Below, piece after piece: positions 14,101-22,700 of a DNA stretch of 64,000 bases. The DNA lies in NCBI RefSeq assembly GCF_000002235.5, contig NW_022145606.1, forward strand, positions 22,098,595 through 22,162,594, in the 5' to 3' direction. Within the stretch, counting starts at the first letter, position 1. Each line of letters begins with the position of its first letter. The notes beneath the pieces were generated by a model that ran no database searches, had not been told where the DNA came from, and saw nothing but the letters and a program-made list of their open reading frames with translations. The translations under genes and the position numbers were made by a program. This stretch comes from Strongylocentrotus purpuratus (Eukaryota; Echinodermata; Echinoidea; Camarodonta; Strongylocentrotidae).

Positions 14101-17100
14101 TGATTGACCACACCTTGCAAAAAAAATCATGACTTTCCTTTTATTATGTTTCTCTCATTTTCTGCTTTTATTAAAACTAAGATGATATCCTGTAATAATC
14201 CTGGTGGGTTTCCCCTTTAAGGGTTACACCAATACTATATTCTTGCACTAATGTTTATGGGATAAAATGAGTATAATAAAATTGGTCACTCATAGATTTT
14301 CCCTATTCAAAGCACCCACCGGTTATATTCATTTTGGACTGCAGTTTTTTCAGGGCTCCAATTTTACACAATACCAGAGACACTGATGGCATGTAGGGCC
14401 ATCTACCGCAGACATGTTAAAATTGGAAACATTATTAAACAATGGCTTTAGTCTTTTTGATTTTGGTACAATTAAGCTCAAGAAATAGCCTTGCATTGTA
14501 TTGGTCAAACTATTATAATAATGTACAATATTACAATTGCATTAAAATATATCTACTGTTCTACTAATGACAATGTTGACTAATGAACTGCTTCTGATAC
14601 AATGTATTTGCAGTGTTTAAGTTGATAATAAAAATAAAAGATTACTAATGTGACATGTGCCCTTTTATATTATTTCATAATTTGGCTTGTTTAACAGATA
14701 GCTGTAAGCAACGAGCTCGCCTGAGACGGAAGAATGCGACAGAAAAGTCCAAACTTGAAGAAATGCTGGCAAGGTTGGCTGCATTGCCCGGTGGGGCAAC
14801 TTTGTCTTCGGCAGATGCCATCAATGGAAATTTTCCATGGCACTCTGGTAAGCCAGTGTCATATGTCGTGTAACATTTGTGTTCTTCATACGTTATGTTT
14901 GTGGTAATTGCATAGGTTCCAACAAAGGAAAAATGTAAAGAATTTTTTTTATTTACTTAAGATCTATTTCATATATTAAGAGATCAAGGGAAACATCTGA
15001 GAAATTTTCCCTACAAGGAATTTACTTCTTTCTCTAGAAGATATAATGTCTTTATGAATCTGACACTTTCTTTGCAGCAGATATACTGGCTACAAAGAGC
15101 AAAAACAAAATCAATCTCAAAATACACAGGATGTATATTTTAATCACAAATGAACCCTTTTATAAAGAATTGATAATAGAAAATTTAAAGTAATTCATGC
15201 CACCAGTAATTCATACCTTATGAAAGTATACACTGTTCTTCCATCTACATTCCAAATTTAATATCAGATGGTTCGTCATCGCAGCAAGCAGTTCCTTACG
15301 AGGTGAGGAAACAGATGGTGGACCTGTGGGTATTAACCCACAGGTACAGGGAGGAAGAGACTCAGCTACACTTAGAGATGAGGAGTGTCCTGACGTACTT
15401 TAAGCAAAGGATAGCTAAGTTAGAGGAGGAGAAATTTGCCCTGGCCAGCCGTGCCCCTGAAGAAATGGAGGACACTTCTGATCGTACTGAGGTTTGTATT
15501 TTTACTCCGTCTTTGTCCATTGTGCTTTTTGTTTCTCAAATTTCCATACACCAGAATTTTCTTCATAGAGATCATCCTTTAGGGAAAAGAAAACAAATGT
15601 GTAAGCTCAGTGACAGTGTTCTGCGGAATGCATTTACAAGGCCACTTTAACATATACTGTAACAAGCATGGTTTTATTGTATCGCCTGCGTAGTAAAAAG
15701 CGAGACATAGGCGCCGCTCTTCTGGTGGCGACGGCGGCGTCATCATCGAAAACTTAACCTAAGGTTAAGTTTTTGAATATTTGATATAAATTTTAAAGTA
15801 TAAGTTCTTAGTCAATGAAACTTGGACTATAGGGTTATCACGTCTCCCTAATCATGTGAGTAGAATTTCAGGTCACTAAATTAAGGTCAAAGGTCATTTT
15901 AGATCAACAAACTTAGACATTGTTGTGGCATCAACATCAAGATTTTGAATTTTAAGCATACATGTATTTTCAAAATTGTTTGTTCAAATTCCATGAAACT
16001 TGTACCCAAGGGTTATCAAGTATCACGAATCATATGACACAAATTCCAGGTCACAAGGTCAAAGGTCATTTTAGGCCAGTAGACTTGGATTATGTTTTCA
16101 CAACTTAATATGAGAATTGATAAATCAATTTTTTTAAATAATTTGTTCGTATTTCATTCAAGTTATCGATCGTTGTACAATTACTAGTAAATGATTCTTC
16201 TGATGATTCTTAGTCAATATTCACTTCAAAATGCTGATTATATTTCATTTTATGGGGCCTGCCAATGGACCACCCTGCCTATAAGTAATGTTCCAACCTC
16301 AATTTCTCATCAATTTAAATTGCGTAATGCAGCCGAGACTGCCGAGAGCGTTTCCCTCATTTGTTAATTAAACTAGTTAGAAATGATTTGCAGGGGATGC
16401 AAATGTTCCATTATTCACATTAGCTAAGGGCCTAACATTGGGGTTCAAGAGCACCATTTCCAAAATCAGCAAACGTATCTTTTTTTTCTTCTTTCTATTA
16501 CTATTTTGGCTGTTCTGGTTGAAATGTATGATGGTGTTGAAAATGGCCCCAAAAAGAAGAGAAAATAAATGAAATATGCAAGTTCAACAATCTCTTCTTT
16601 TTTCAAATATAAGTAGAGTTGGTAGTACAGTTTTAAGTACCTGATAGCACCAAGATTGTCTATTCAAAGAAAAGTAATAAAAAATACTATTTTTTCACAA
16701 AGAACATCATTAATGATTTTTAAAAAAACTATATGACCAGTACATTTACTTTCGACAACAAGAAAGTAGCATCAACAATTCATTAATCTCATCAGCATGA
16801 TCAGGAAATCAGAGGGGTTAATGTCATTATATGCTTAAGACTGGCTTTAGAACATTGTGCTACATATTTTCCACTTGTGTGCAGCATCTGCCTCTTTGAA
16901 GTGGATATATATTAGACCCAGAATAAGTTATTAAAAGAAAAAGAAAATCTATGAAGATTCCTACACTTGTACGACCCAGTGGTACACTGTCCTGGATATT
17001 GATAATGAAAGTGTCTTTTCCACCTTCCTCCCATTTTGACACACAGACTGCTGGGAGATACACTGTGACTCCTCTGCTCACAGAGACACAGAGGAAAGGA

Positions 17101-17187
17101 CTCATGACTCTAAAGGAAGAGGGAGTATGGAAGGCCAGGCAGCATCTATCACATGCAGTTGTGCTGTTCTCTGCAATTTTTGTATGA
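523..17187 (+). CDS. KDZ (Kyakuja/Dileera/Zisupton) transposase-type protein, intron-rich, 5' partial
   Basis: Fifteen exons: 523-747, 1967-2026, 3015-3344, 3980-4087, 5421-5650, 6605-6783, 7095-7197, 9399-9746, 10906-11023, 11595-11686, 12527-12647, 12789-12887, 14698-14847, 15268-15491, 17047-17187. All joints keep phase and the total is exactly 842 codons including the stop, with no internal stop. The protein has a Lys-rich start, a CxC cluster (Cys155, 158, 167, 170, 175, 178, His183), two more CxxC pairs (216/219, 252/255), and a KDZ core: C351PAC with HVDGNF (Asp364), GCRHAVAQKAVNMFTGE, DVVCKYW (Asp484), MHAKAHQWSCQ and GEDMEQFFSHLSR (Glu544). In this superfamily those acids form the DDE site of a cut-and-paste transposase, and CxC clusters are DNA-binding partners. 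The first exon begins at an acceptor, so the N-terminus is missing. It could be an intron-bearing element or a domesticated host gene; I cannot tell which. Confidence 0.8.
1967..2026 (+). CDS. KDZ gene exon 2
   Basis: A 60-bp exon with acceptor taacag and donor gtacat, phase 1 in and phase 1 out. It encodes (D)GYSKDIAPQTEFYSEEHIT. It has no recognisable domain. Support is phase agreement with both neighbours and a pyrimidine-rich tract before the acceptor. Confidence 0.55.
2147..2178 (+). repeat. Poly-C tract (32 bases)
   Basis: An uninterrupted run of 32 C in intron 2, preceded at 2098-2116 by C-run then A-run. It creates false proline-rich reading frames in both local frames. Confidence 0.9.
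3015..3344 (+). CDS. KDZ gene exon 3, CxC cysteine cluster
   Basis: A 330-bp exon with acceptor ttcag and donor gtgggc. It encodes residues 95-204. The C-terminal half has the zinc-ligand pattern CYKC, NCKDC, FCVECDRLVH, then a further His, typical of the CxC clusters found with KDZ transposases and resembling a B-box. The acidic, Trp-containing first half (SSWADRQEDLDASWTDIRADL) is not recognised. Confidence 0.7.
3980..4087 (+). CDS. KDZ gene exon 4
   Basis: A 108-bp exon with acceptor ctgtttcag and donor gtaaat, phase 1 to 1. It encodes VASFPVIHPVKCRGCSVEG and on to AITLK. The single CRGC pair may pair with the CQNC of the next exon to hold one metal ion. Confidence 0.65.
4591..5348. mobile_element. 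TTAA-flanked miniature inverted-repeat element, family A
   Basis: TTAA lies at 4587-4590 and 5349-5352. The ends are AGGACAAGTCCACTC and, inverted, AGCCCAAGTCCACTCC, and the similarity continues inward for about 110 bases on each side (for example CTAATAAGAAAGTTATGAAT on both arms). The target site TTAA points to piggyBac-type transposition. No transposase inside. It sits in intron 4 of the KDZ gene. Confidence 0.8.
5421..5650 (+). CDS. KDZ gene exon 5
   Basis: The acceptor is attctcag. It encodes residues 241-317, with VYCQNC followed by ANGFWPATIRRIVHIFEADL, matching the region of KDZ proteins just before the catalytic core. The 3' end is set by phase: only a donor at gttgag (weak) joins in frame to the next exon. 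The gtatac five bases on gives the wrong frame. Confidence 0.65.
6605..6783 (+). CDS. KDZ gene exon 6, first catalytic Asp
   Basis: A 179-bp exon, acceptor tttgacag and donor gtgaga. It encodes ALTRALMEYRYCQQALNDV, then TCPACSSGQHSAHVDGNFKV. The CPAC pair followed by an Asp-Gly-Asn-Phe motif is the signature of the first acidic residue of the KDZ DDE site (Asp364). Confidence 0.75.
7095..7197 (+). CDS. KDZ gene exon 7
   Basis: A 103-bp exon, acceptor atctag and donor gtaaaa. It completes the split Arg and encodes GSRKPYYEDVFIAPAEDVNR and on to RRRPSQ. Support is phase and its position between two strongly recognised exons. Confidence 0.65.
7237..7259 (+). repeat. Poly-G tract (23 bases)
   Basis: 23 G in a row in KDZ intron 7. 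Just after it, cagaggcattatgttttcag and gttgtccatccgtc match the start of a dispersed repeat also seen near 18770, 21840 and, inverted, 60590. Confidence 0.85.
7262..7760 (+). repeat. Dispersed repeat with DR1-like motifs
   Basis: It begins with a GGCATTATGTTTTCAGGTTGTCC-like leader shared with other copies and contains AGGTCAAAGTTCA at 7586-7598 and GGGTCAAAGATCA at 7739-7751. Together with its copies it forms a dispersed family. Confidence 0.5.
8060..8242 (+). mobile_element. TTAA-flanked miniature element, family D copy 1
   Basis: 183 bases between TTAA at 8056-8059 and 8243-8246. It is closely similar along its length to 17494-17681 (shared CAATGGTCACCGATTAGGCA and TATAGAGGGCGCAAGTAG). 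The ends AGCCCATCTGTA and, inverted, ATCCCCACTGTA are imperfect inverted repeats. It lies in KDZ intron 7. Confidence 0.7.
8428..8477. repeat. G-run/C-run hairpin
   Basis: G6-A-G15 (8428-8449), a 12-base A-rich spacer, then C16 (8462-8477). The two arms can pair fully. Such a structure is prone to polymerase slippage and assembly error. Confidence 0.8.
9399..9746 (+). CDS. KDZ gene exon 8, central catalytic exon
   Basis: The longest internal exon (348 bp, phase 0 to 0), acceptor gcatgtag and donor gtaagt. It encodes TSTCGNSHWRAA, then GCRHAVAQKAVNMFTGEQYG, DVVCKYWPWAKK and SVMHAKAHQWSCQ. These are the most diagnostic KDZ motifs, including the second catalytic Asp (484) and the conserved His residues 518 and 522. 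Confidence 0.85.
10906..11023 (+). CDS. KDZ gene exon 9, catalytic Glu
   Basis: A 118-bp exon, acceptor ttatgaag and donor gtctgg. It encodes VIWGGRNQEGSCGGAGEDME followed by QFFSHLSRLGSTTKNMSYA. KDZ proteins have a GE..E motif followed by a Ser/Leu-Ser-Arg and a TTRNM-like stretch; Glu544 is the likely third acid. Confidence 0.8.
11595..11686 (+). CDS. KDZ gene exon 10
   Basis: A 92-bp exon, acceptor atcacag and donor gtaatg. It encodes GREDTITEHVLFWNRRKAVN and on to LCKRYKR, the helical segment that follows the catalytic Glu in KDZ proteins. Confidence 0.7.
12527..12647 (+). CDS. KDZ gene exon 11
   Basis: A 121-bp exon, acceptor attaaacag and donor gtattt. It encodes NVEYIKVTEEQLATHRTSLG and on to DIVRRAK, charged and probably helical. 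Confidence 0.65.
12789..12887 (+). CDS. KDZ gene exon 12
   Basis: A 99-bp exon, acceptor ttatttag and donor gtgaga, phase 1 to 1. It encodes DAAVETNIDATENDIEAVAL and on to ISKFA. Being symmetric in phase it could be skipped without a frameshift. Confidence 0.6.
13549..13870 (+). mobile_element. tRNA-derived SINE (tRNA-Glu-like head)
   Basis: TCCTCATGGTCTAGTATC resembles the 5' end and A box of tRNA-Glu, and GGTTCGATTC at 13586-13595 is a good B box at the right spacing. The body continues with ATGGAGTTCCCATGTGTGGG and TTAAAGATCCCACTTCATGT, text typical of SINE bodies. The tRNA part is diverged and would not fold into a working tRNA. It lies in KDZ intron 12. The 3' end is approximate. Confidence 0.6.
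13990..14460 (+). repeat. Dispersed repeat, also inverted at 59935-60270
   Basis: Shared stretches with the inverted copy include ACCAGAGACACTGATGGCAT versus a near match of TACCAGAGACACTGGTGGCA, TTTGGACTGCAGTTTTTTCA, and GCCACTATCTAGACAATTA. The family is not identified. It fills most of the second half of KDZ intron 12. Confidence 0.55.
14698..14847 (+). CDS. KDZ gene exon 13, coiled-coil-like
   Basis: A 150-bp exon, acceptor ttaacag and donor gtaagc, phase 1 to 1. It encodes KQRARLRRKNATEKSKLEEM then LARLAALPGG, a basic stretch leading into a heptad-like helix, and ends NGNFPWHS. Confidence 0.65.
15268..15491 (+). CDS. KDZ gene exon 14
   Basis: A 224-bp exon, acceptor atatcag and donor gtttgt. 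It encodes YEVRKQMVDLWVLTHRYREE, then a long charged helix (YFKQRIAKLEEEKFALASR) and an acidic end. Long C-terminal helices are usual in KDZ proteins. Confidence 0.7.
15660..16330 (+). repeat. Dispersed repeat with two internal units and DR1 motifs
   Basis: It starts TGTATCGCCTGCGTAGTAAA and contains two related units (GAAACTTGGACTATAGGGTT near 15818 and GAAACTTGTACCCAAGGGTT near 15996). Perfect AGGTCAAAGGTCA lies at 15884-15896 and 16056-16068. It is in the last KDZ intron; no coding potential seen. Confidence 0.55.
17047..17187 (+). CDS. KDZ gene, terminal exon
   Basis: A strong pyrimidine tract (ttccaccttcctcccatttt) and acacag acceptor precede a 47-codon exon in phase 0, matching the phase-0 end of the previous exon. 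It encodes TAGRYTVTPLLTETQRKGLM and ends VVLFSAIFV before TGA. With it the summed coding length is an exact multiple of three. The intron before it (15492-17046) holds a dispersed repeat. Confidence 0.6.
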   Translation, partial: TAGRYTVTPLLTETQRKGLMTLKEEGVWKARQHLSHAVVLFSAIFV

Positions 17188-17488
17188 AATGTTACTTGTT
17201 ATATTCCTTCTACTGGACTTACCCGCTAACAGGCCAAAAATCCTGCGAAAATTCTTAAACCACAAAGATATTTAAGGTTTTCTATGAAGACGTCACTGTG
17301 CAACACTCTCTAACAGTGATTAACTGTAAATTCTCCCAACCATTTTTGAATTTTCTCAAACGTTTTTCCATGAAAATAAGACATAATATAGGCTTTTATA
17401 AATCTGTCAGCACTTACATATGTCTGGAATGGTATCTATATAGAGCCAATTCATTGCTTTGTGACGATTTACATTCACCTAAAATGTA

Positions 17489-17494
17489 ATTAAA
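17489..17494 (+). promoter_or_regulatory. Candidate poly(A) signal ATTAAA for the KDZ gene
   Basis: ATTAAA lies about 300 bases after the stop codon. No AATAAA was seen between. It overlaps the TTAA site of a miniature element that starts here, so the element's insertion site may form part of the signal. Confidence 0.3.
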
Positions 17495-17681
17495 GCTTAT
17501 CTGCCGTAGTTTACAGGAGGGATTAGACCGCCCTGCAAGGTCACTAGACAGGTGGTTATCCCATCAACTCAGCTCTCAGTTAACATAAGAAAAAGGAGGA
17601 TCATGGGGGACCAATGGTCACCGATTAGGCATTGTTTGTTATATAGAGGGCGCAAGTAGCTACAAGTAGTGCAGTGGGCCT
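17494..17681 (+). mobile_element. TTAA-flanked miniature element, family D copy 2
   Basis: 188 bases between TTAA at 17490-17493 and 17682-17685, closely similar to 8060-8242. It lies about 300 bases after the KDZ stop codon. A degraded inverted copy is at about 21629-21765 and a fragment at about 59655-59720. Confidence 0.7.
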
Positions 17682-17754
17682 TTAAATTGTAATAATATAG
17701 TTGGGAGAATTAAGGAATCGATCAGATCAGTTTTTCTCCAATTTTTATCATTAA

Positions 17755-18310
17755 AGGGATAGTTGAGTTCTGCATTCAGAACGCAAATGCCTTCATAGTA
17801 CATGGTTATTGCTCTTATTCTGATCTATGACATTTTTAGTGTCCTTTTAGGACCTAAAATTGCTATGAAGGTAGTTTTAGACCCCAAAATGTGTCAATTT
17901 AGCCAATACGATCATACAATTTAGCTCCACTTAAAAAAAATATGGTGACCGTTGATTAATTAATTAATTGAAAAAAACAATACATGAGCCTGCTGGTTGT
18001 GCAAAATATAACCGACACAAAAAATTCAACAAAAAAGCCAACATCGGCATTGGCTGAAATACAACGTAAGAGGCGCTATTTTGTTTTCTTAAGGTTTTTT
18101 TCAAATTATTGAATAATTGTGTTGGTACACAAATATTAGAACTGGTTATATTTATGGATATTTTGGCCGCCTCTGAACCGATTTTGATCAAACAAAGACG
18201 ATTTTGTCATTTAAATATCTTGTTCTTTCAAATTTGACACTCAGTTTTTCATTATCTCACAACAAAATTATTTTGTGTAGCGCCCTCTGCAACAGAACTC
18301 AACTATCCCT
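17755..18310. mobile_element. TTAA-flanked miniature element, family B
   Basis: 556 bases with perfect 18-base inverted ends AGGGATAGTTGAGTTCTG, flanked by TTAA at 17751-17754 and 18311-18314. No transposase is encoded. The GTTGAGTTCTG part is shared with the ends of the element at 49302, so B and C are probably mobilised by related enzymes. Confidence 0.85.
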
Positions 18311-18314
18311 TTAA

Positions 18315-19257
18315 TAATGGTCCGTTTTTACTCAAACTTTCAGATTATCTTTAATTGTACATCTAGCATTGAAGTCAATACATTAGCACTATTTTGTCTG
18401 ATCTGAACAATGTTACCAAGTCCCTTTAAATGGCACACACCATGATCTGGATTCCAGTTGCAATGAAAGTAAAGATTCTAGCTCATGCAAGTCAGAACCT
18501 GTATTAAATACAAGAATTCACCAGCATGTAAATTTCTGATATAGAAATGCACTCCAGATTTTAACAAAGCTGTACAAAAACCTTCTCTCCGGTAAGGAGA
18601 ATCAATTACAGAACAGTCGCTTTCAATGTGAATTCAGTTCCCCAAGTTGCCCAAATTGGAGAAAGTAGTGGAGAAGGATGGTATATTTGTATGGACGTGA
18701 ATGATAGAAAAAACATTGAAGACCTGCACTTGTGGTTGTGCATAAGATAGGCAAGGTTATTTTTATGTCCTCTGCTAGATGGTGGTGCCAAAGGCAGTTT
18801 TCAGGTTGTCCGTCCCCATCCATCCATAATTATTTGTTATTACAATGATTACATGATGATACCCTATGGTATCCAAATGCATCTTCGTACATGTATAACC
18901 ATGTGAAGATTACGTTGTTCACTTGAGAGGTCAGGCAGTAAAATGTTTCGACATCATATGGGTTATTGGTATATTGGGCCATATTGGTATCTGCTAAAAA
19001 TCAGCACCGATAAACACATCTGAAGAAAATGAAATGAAATTAAACTTATTGAAGCATAACAAGCTTAGTTCTTTGAAGAACTGTGAAAGACTTCTATAAA
19101 ATTAAATTTCCTTTGTAAATTTGCATCTTTCAATCTGTCAAATAATAAACTGCACATATAATGTATACATATATGGGCCCACATAACAATGATGAACCAC
19201 AAAGTGCTATTGAGAATAGTTGGTGGGAAAACTCTGAATGGCCGTTTACAGTTATTA
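18315..19257. other. Intergenic stretch
   Basis: No gene seen. Around 18760-18830 there is a short dispersed-repeat leader (GTTTTCAGGTTGTCCGTCC-like). Confidence 0.4.
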
Positions 19258-19770
19258 TCCCCTCGCCGACGAAGTCGGAGGGGATATAGTAACGCTGCCG
19301 TCCTTCATTCCTTCCTTCCGTGCGTACGTCTGTATCAAATTTGGTTTCCGATCGATAACTTCAGTAATGTTTCATTTTAATGAAATTTGATATGAAGGTA
19401 CATGGTATCAAAATACAGGCTAATTTCGATTTTTGGACTACGCAGGTCAAAGATCATAGCTCATTAAAAATGCGAAAAAATACACATCTGGTTTCCGATC
19501 GATAACTTCAGTAATATTTGACGAATTTTAATGAAATTTGATATGAAGGTTCATGGTATCAAAACACAGCCTTAGTTCGATTATGGAGTATGTAGGTAAA
19601 AGGTCATAGCTCATTAAATATGCAAAAACACCTAATTATATATGTGAAAATGTGGTTAACTTCCTTGCCTAGTAATATAATAGTATAGTCCAATGGAGGT
19701 AACTTGTTCTGACGTATATAGGCCATTTGTACCCTGCGAGGGGATGCTACGCTTTGCGTTGACTTGTTTT
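19258..19770 (+). repeat. Dispersed repeat with 148-base internal units
   Basis: It opens CCCCTCGCCGACGAAGTCGG and closes near GCGAGGGGATGCTACGCTTT. Inside, TTTCCGATCGATAACTTCAG occurs at 19344 and 19492, defining two units 148 bases apart. Each ends with a DR1-like motif (AGGTCAAAGATCA at 19444; AGGTAAAAGGTCA at 19594). Function unknown. Confidence 0.55.
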
Positions 19771-19975
19771 CTTTGTATTAGTATCCAAATTTTGGGTCTT
19801 GATACTTGATGAGGTCATCCCTGAAGCAGCTTTTCCAAGCTATACTGGGATGGGATGTGTTGTGACAGCAGGTGAAGGTGCAGACAACAAAAGCGTGTAC
19901 AATTTCTATATACAGTAAAACAGTGACATGCAAGTAAAAAATCATGCTGCTATATCGTTTACAGCATTCTGGAAC

Positions 19976-21548
19976 CTACAGGAGGATCAAACCCTCTGTT
20001 GACAGGAAGGGCCGGGTCATCTGGAAAGCAGCAACTGTTGGGGCAGTAACTGCAGTGGCTGGTAGTTGATTGCAGATGCGAATGGTCCGAGGGTAAAATG
20101 AGTACTTCTAGGAGTCTATTGTTGCCTCAGGAAAAGAGAGCTTGAGTGTGTGGTCTCTTCTGCTGATGTATGTAGCTTTGGTTATGAGGTGAGGAAGACA
20201 AATGTTGACTAGCTGATCTGGTGTTGTATTTTAAAGAGCATGGTGTTTTGTGCTAGAAGACGTGGATCTTGGGTAGTCACGGAAGACAACACGAGCAGCT
20301 GTTTTCTGCACCCTTTCCAGACCTTCGGCAGCACGAGAAGTGTAGGGGTTCCAGGCTTCAGCGCCATACTCTAGCTGCGGTCGAACCAAGGCTGTCTACG
20401 CTCTTAATTGACTTCACATCCTTAGTGAATGGTGACATGGTTCTCCGCAGTAACCCAAGGGTTTTGTTGGACTTGTTCAGTAAAAGTTGGCAGTGTGTAT
20501 TCCATCGAAGGTTCTTGGTTACGGTTACCCCGAAATACTTGTACTTGTCTGTCCTGGGTATTATCTCGTTGGAAATCTGGTAGTCATGCTGTATGGGTGT
20601 TCTTTTCCTCGTGATGGTAAGGGAGGCGCACTTTTTGACATTGAAAGTTTGAAGGTTTTGCTGAAGGATGGAGGTGTCATTCTTAGTGTGAATTTCTCTA
20701 TAAATCACACTTTCATCAGCAAAAAGATTCATCTGGGACTGGATATTTGCAGTGATGTCATTGATGTACAGCAAAAAGAGGGCTGGTCCAATCACCGAAT
20801 CTTGAGGTACCCTAGATAATAATAAAGTCCACTCCAAATTTTATTTGATTAAGTTAAACCAAAAATGGAAATTCTTTTTGCCCAATTGATCGTGAGCCCA
20901 GCAGCCACTGAGCAGTGCCAGATCGACGTTGCTCTATCCCTTATTGTTGAACACCAAACAGGCATCCTAGATGAACGGGAGCCCTTGGCAACAACTGCTT
21001 TGTGCCTGTTGGAAAGTAACGACATAGGCCAGTGTAATGTGTCTCTTCTTATGCCATAGTGCTCGAGCTTGGTCTGCAAGTGAAGATGAGCTTTCTGGAA
21101 GTCAAGGAAGATGACATCTGTCTGGCCTCTGCATTGTAAGGTGTGTGCCCAATCCTGGGTGGCAGAGATGAGATCTCGTCAGCTACAAGCGTGAGGAGTT
21201 TAGGCGGAAGTTCATCTGGCCCACAAGCTTTGGATGGGTTGAGATTTGACAGCTGCTTTGCCACACCCTGACGATGAATGTGTAGATGGCCGATATCAGG
21301 AAAGTGTGAGGAACCTTCCATACGAGCATGACAAACCTGTTGTTTGGTAAATACTGAGTGGAAGAAAGAGTTTAGACACTCTGCTTTGTCTTTGTTGGTC
21401 ATGTGGATGCCTTTGTCAGATCTAAGCGATGGGATTTCCATATTCTCAGTCCGACACTGCTTGACATAGGACCAAAAGGTCTTAGGATTCCCTTGCAGAC
21501 TGTTCCCTATGATGTTGTTCACGTAATATTGGTGTGCTTGGTTGTGAA
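19976..21548 (-). pseudogene. Degenerate LINE (non-LTR) reverse transcriptase, 5' truncated
   Basis: Read on the minus strand: VNNIIGNSLQGNPKTFWSYV, LNSFFHSVF, NLNPSKACGPDELPPKLL; then KLEHYGIRRDTLHWPMSLLS; then RVPQDSVIGPALFLLYINDI, LFADESVIYR, YKYFGVTVTKNLRWNTHCQL, LGLLRRTMSPF; and finally YSFYPRTIRICNQLPATAV up to a stop at 19976-19978. This is the order of a Jockey/CR1-like reverse transcriptase with its usual C-terminus. It is dead: the frame shifts several times, the catalytic FADD reads FADE, GVPQGS reads RVPQDS, and about 130 unrelated bases (near 20825-20960) interrupt the region just before RVPQDS. The endonuclease part is absent. Confidence 0.85.
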
Positions 21549-21628
21549 TACTGAGGATTTAATCAATACATGCTGTAACGTGAACTTGCTAGATAATTCG
21601 TCAGTTTGGAATGTGTAATAGTGATTAA

Positions 21629-21765
21629 ATTTGGTAGGCAGGAGGCGCTCTCTGTATAGACAACAATTATGCTTAAACCGTACCCGTTGGTCCCCCATGA
21701 TCCCCTTTTTCTCATGTTAATTGAGAGCTGATTTTATGTAATAGCCACCTGCCAGTGACCATTGA
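21629..21765 (-). mobile_element. Family D miniature element, degraded inverted copy
   Basis: Inverted and diverged match to 8060-8242 (GGCGCTCTCTGTATAGACAA, TTGGTCCCCCATGATCCCC, TTGAGAGCTGATTTTATGTA, GCCACCTGCCAGTGACCATT). TTAA is present at 21625-21628 on one side only. Confidence 0.5.
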
Positions 21766-21837
21766 ATAGTATATTTTACTCCTTGACATTTTCAATTTAT
21801 TTCATGCCATGGCTTTTTTTGCCTTTGTTATGAAGTA

Positions 21838-22250
21838 GCCGGAGGCATTTTGTTTTGGGGTTGTCCCGCACGTCCCGTTCAAGAACCAATTGATAGAATC
21901 CTGCCAATCTTGGGTCATGTATTATACTTGCAGAGCTAATGAACTGATTAGATTTGTGGGAGTCACAAGGTCAAAGGTCACAAGGTTAATTATGTATGTA
22001 AATATATATCTCGTGATCGCGTTATCTCAAGAACCGATCAATGGATTCCTGCCAAACTTAGGTCATGTATGTATCTTGCAGAGTTTAAGAACTGATTAGA
22101 TTTTGGGGTTATGCGGTCAAAGGTCACATAGCTCATTATAGAACCAACAATATATTGTGATTGCATTATCATTAGAACCAATTGACGTATTGACATCAAC
22201 TCAATCTTGCAGAGCCAATGAACTGAGTAGATTTTTAAAGTCATGATGTC
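21838..22250 (+). repeat. Dispersed repeat, three ~145-148-base internal units with DR1 motifs
   Basis: The leader CCGGAGGCATTTTGTTTTGG is followed by three units starting AAGAACCAATTGATAGAATC (21881), AAGAACCGATCAATGGATTC (22030) and AGAACCAATTGACGTATTG (22172). AGGTCAAAGGTCA at 21968-21980 and CGGTCAAAGGTCA at 22114-22126 sit at equal positions in units 1 and 2. No coding potential seen. Confidence 0.55.
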
Positions 22251-22490
22251 TTGTGTATGCTATCCTCATTTACAACAATGTCACATATCCAACCCATTGC
22301 TCCATATGTTTTTTGTAATCCCACATTTTTTTTTCTTAAATGATTATTCAACTCATTCATTTTAATCCTATTGTGTAATGTTTGCCCTGTATTTTGATTG
22401 ATTAAATCTCAGTGCTTAATTCTGTTTAGTTCAGTTTTTAAAATAGGACAAAAATGAACAATAATAAATATGTGGCAAAATCAAACTTAA

Positions 22491-22700
22491 AGATAAAGAC
22501 CAGTTATGGTCATGCGACTGCATTGTGAAAGAAATGTTGTGGCATCGATCAGAAAAGGTTGATTATCTAGCATATAAGTATTGGTGTGTACTGCAAGGTT
22601 CTGGAATCATCAAAATGATAAGAAATTTGGCCCAGTCTTCGTAAAGTTACAAGCACTGTACACAGAAAAATGTATATGGGACTACGCACACGTGCGTTTA
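22491..22700 (-). mobile_element. Family C miniature element end, inverted copy
   Basis: After TTAA at 22487-22490 the sequence is the reverse complement of the right half of the element at 49302-49688 (for example GCATTGTGAAAGAAATGTTG and ATGTATATGGGACTACGCAC). The other end was not found, so it is either truncated or a longer variant. Confidence 0.6.
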
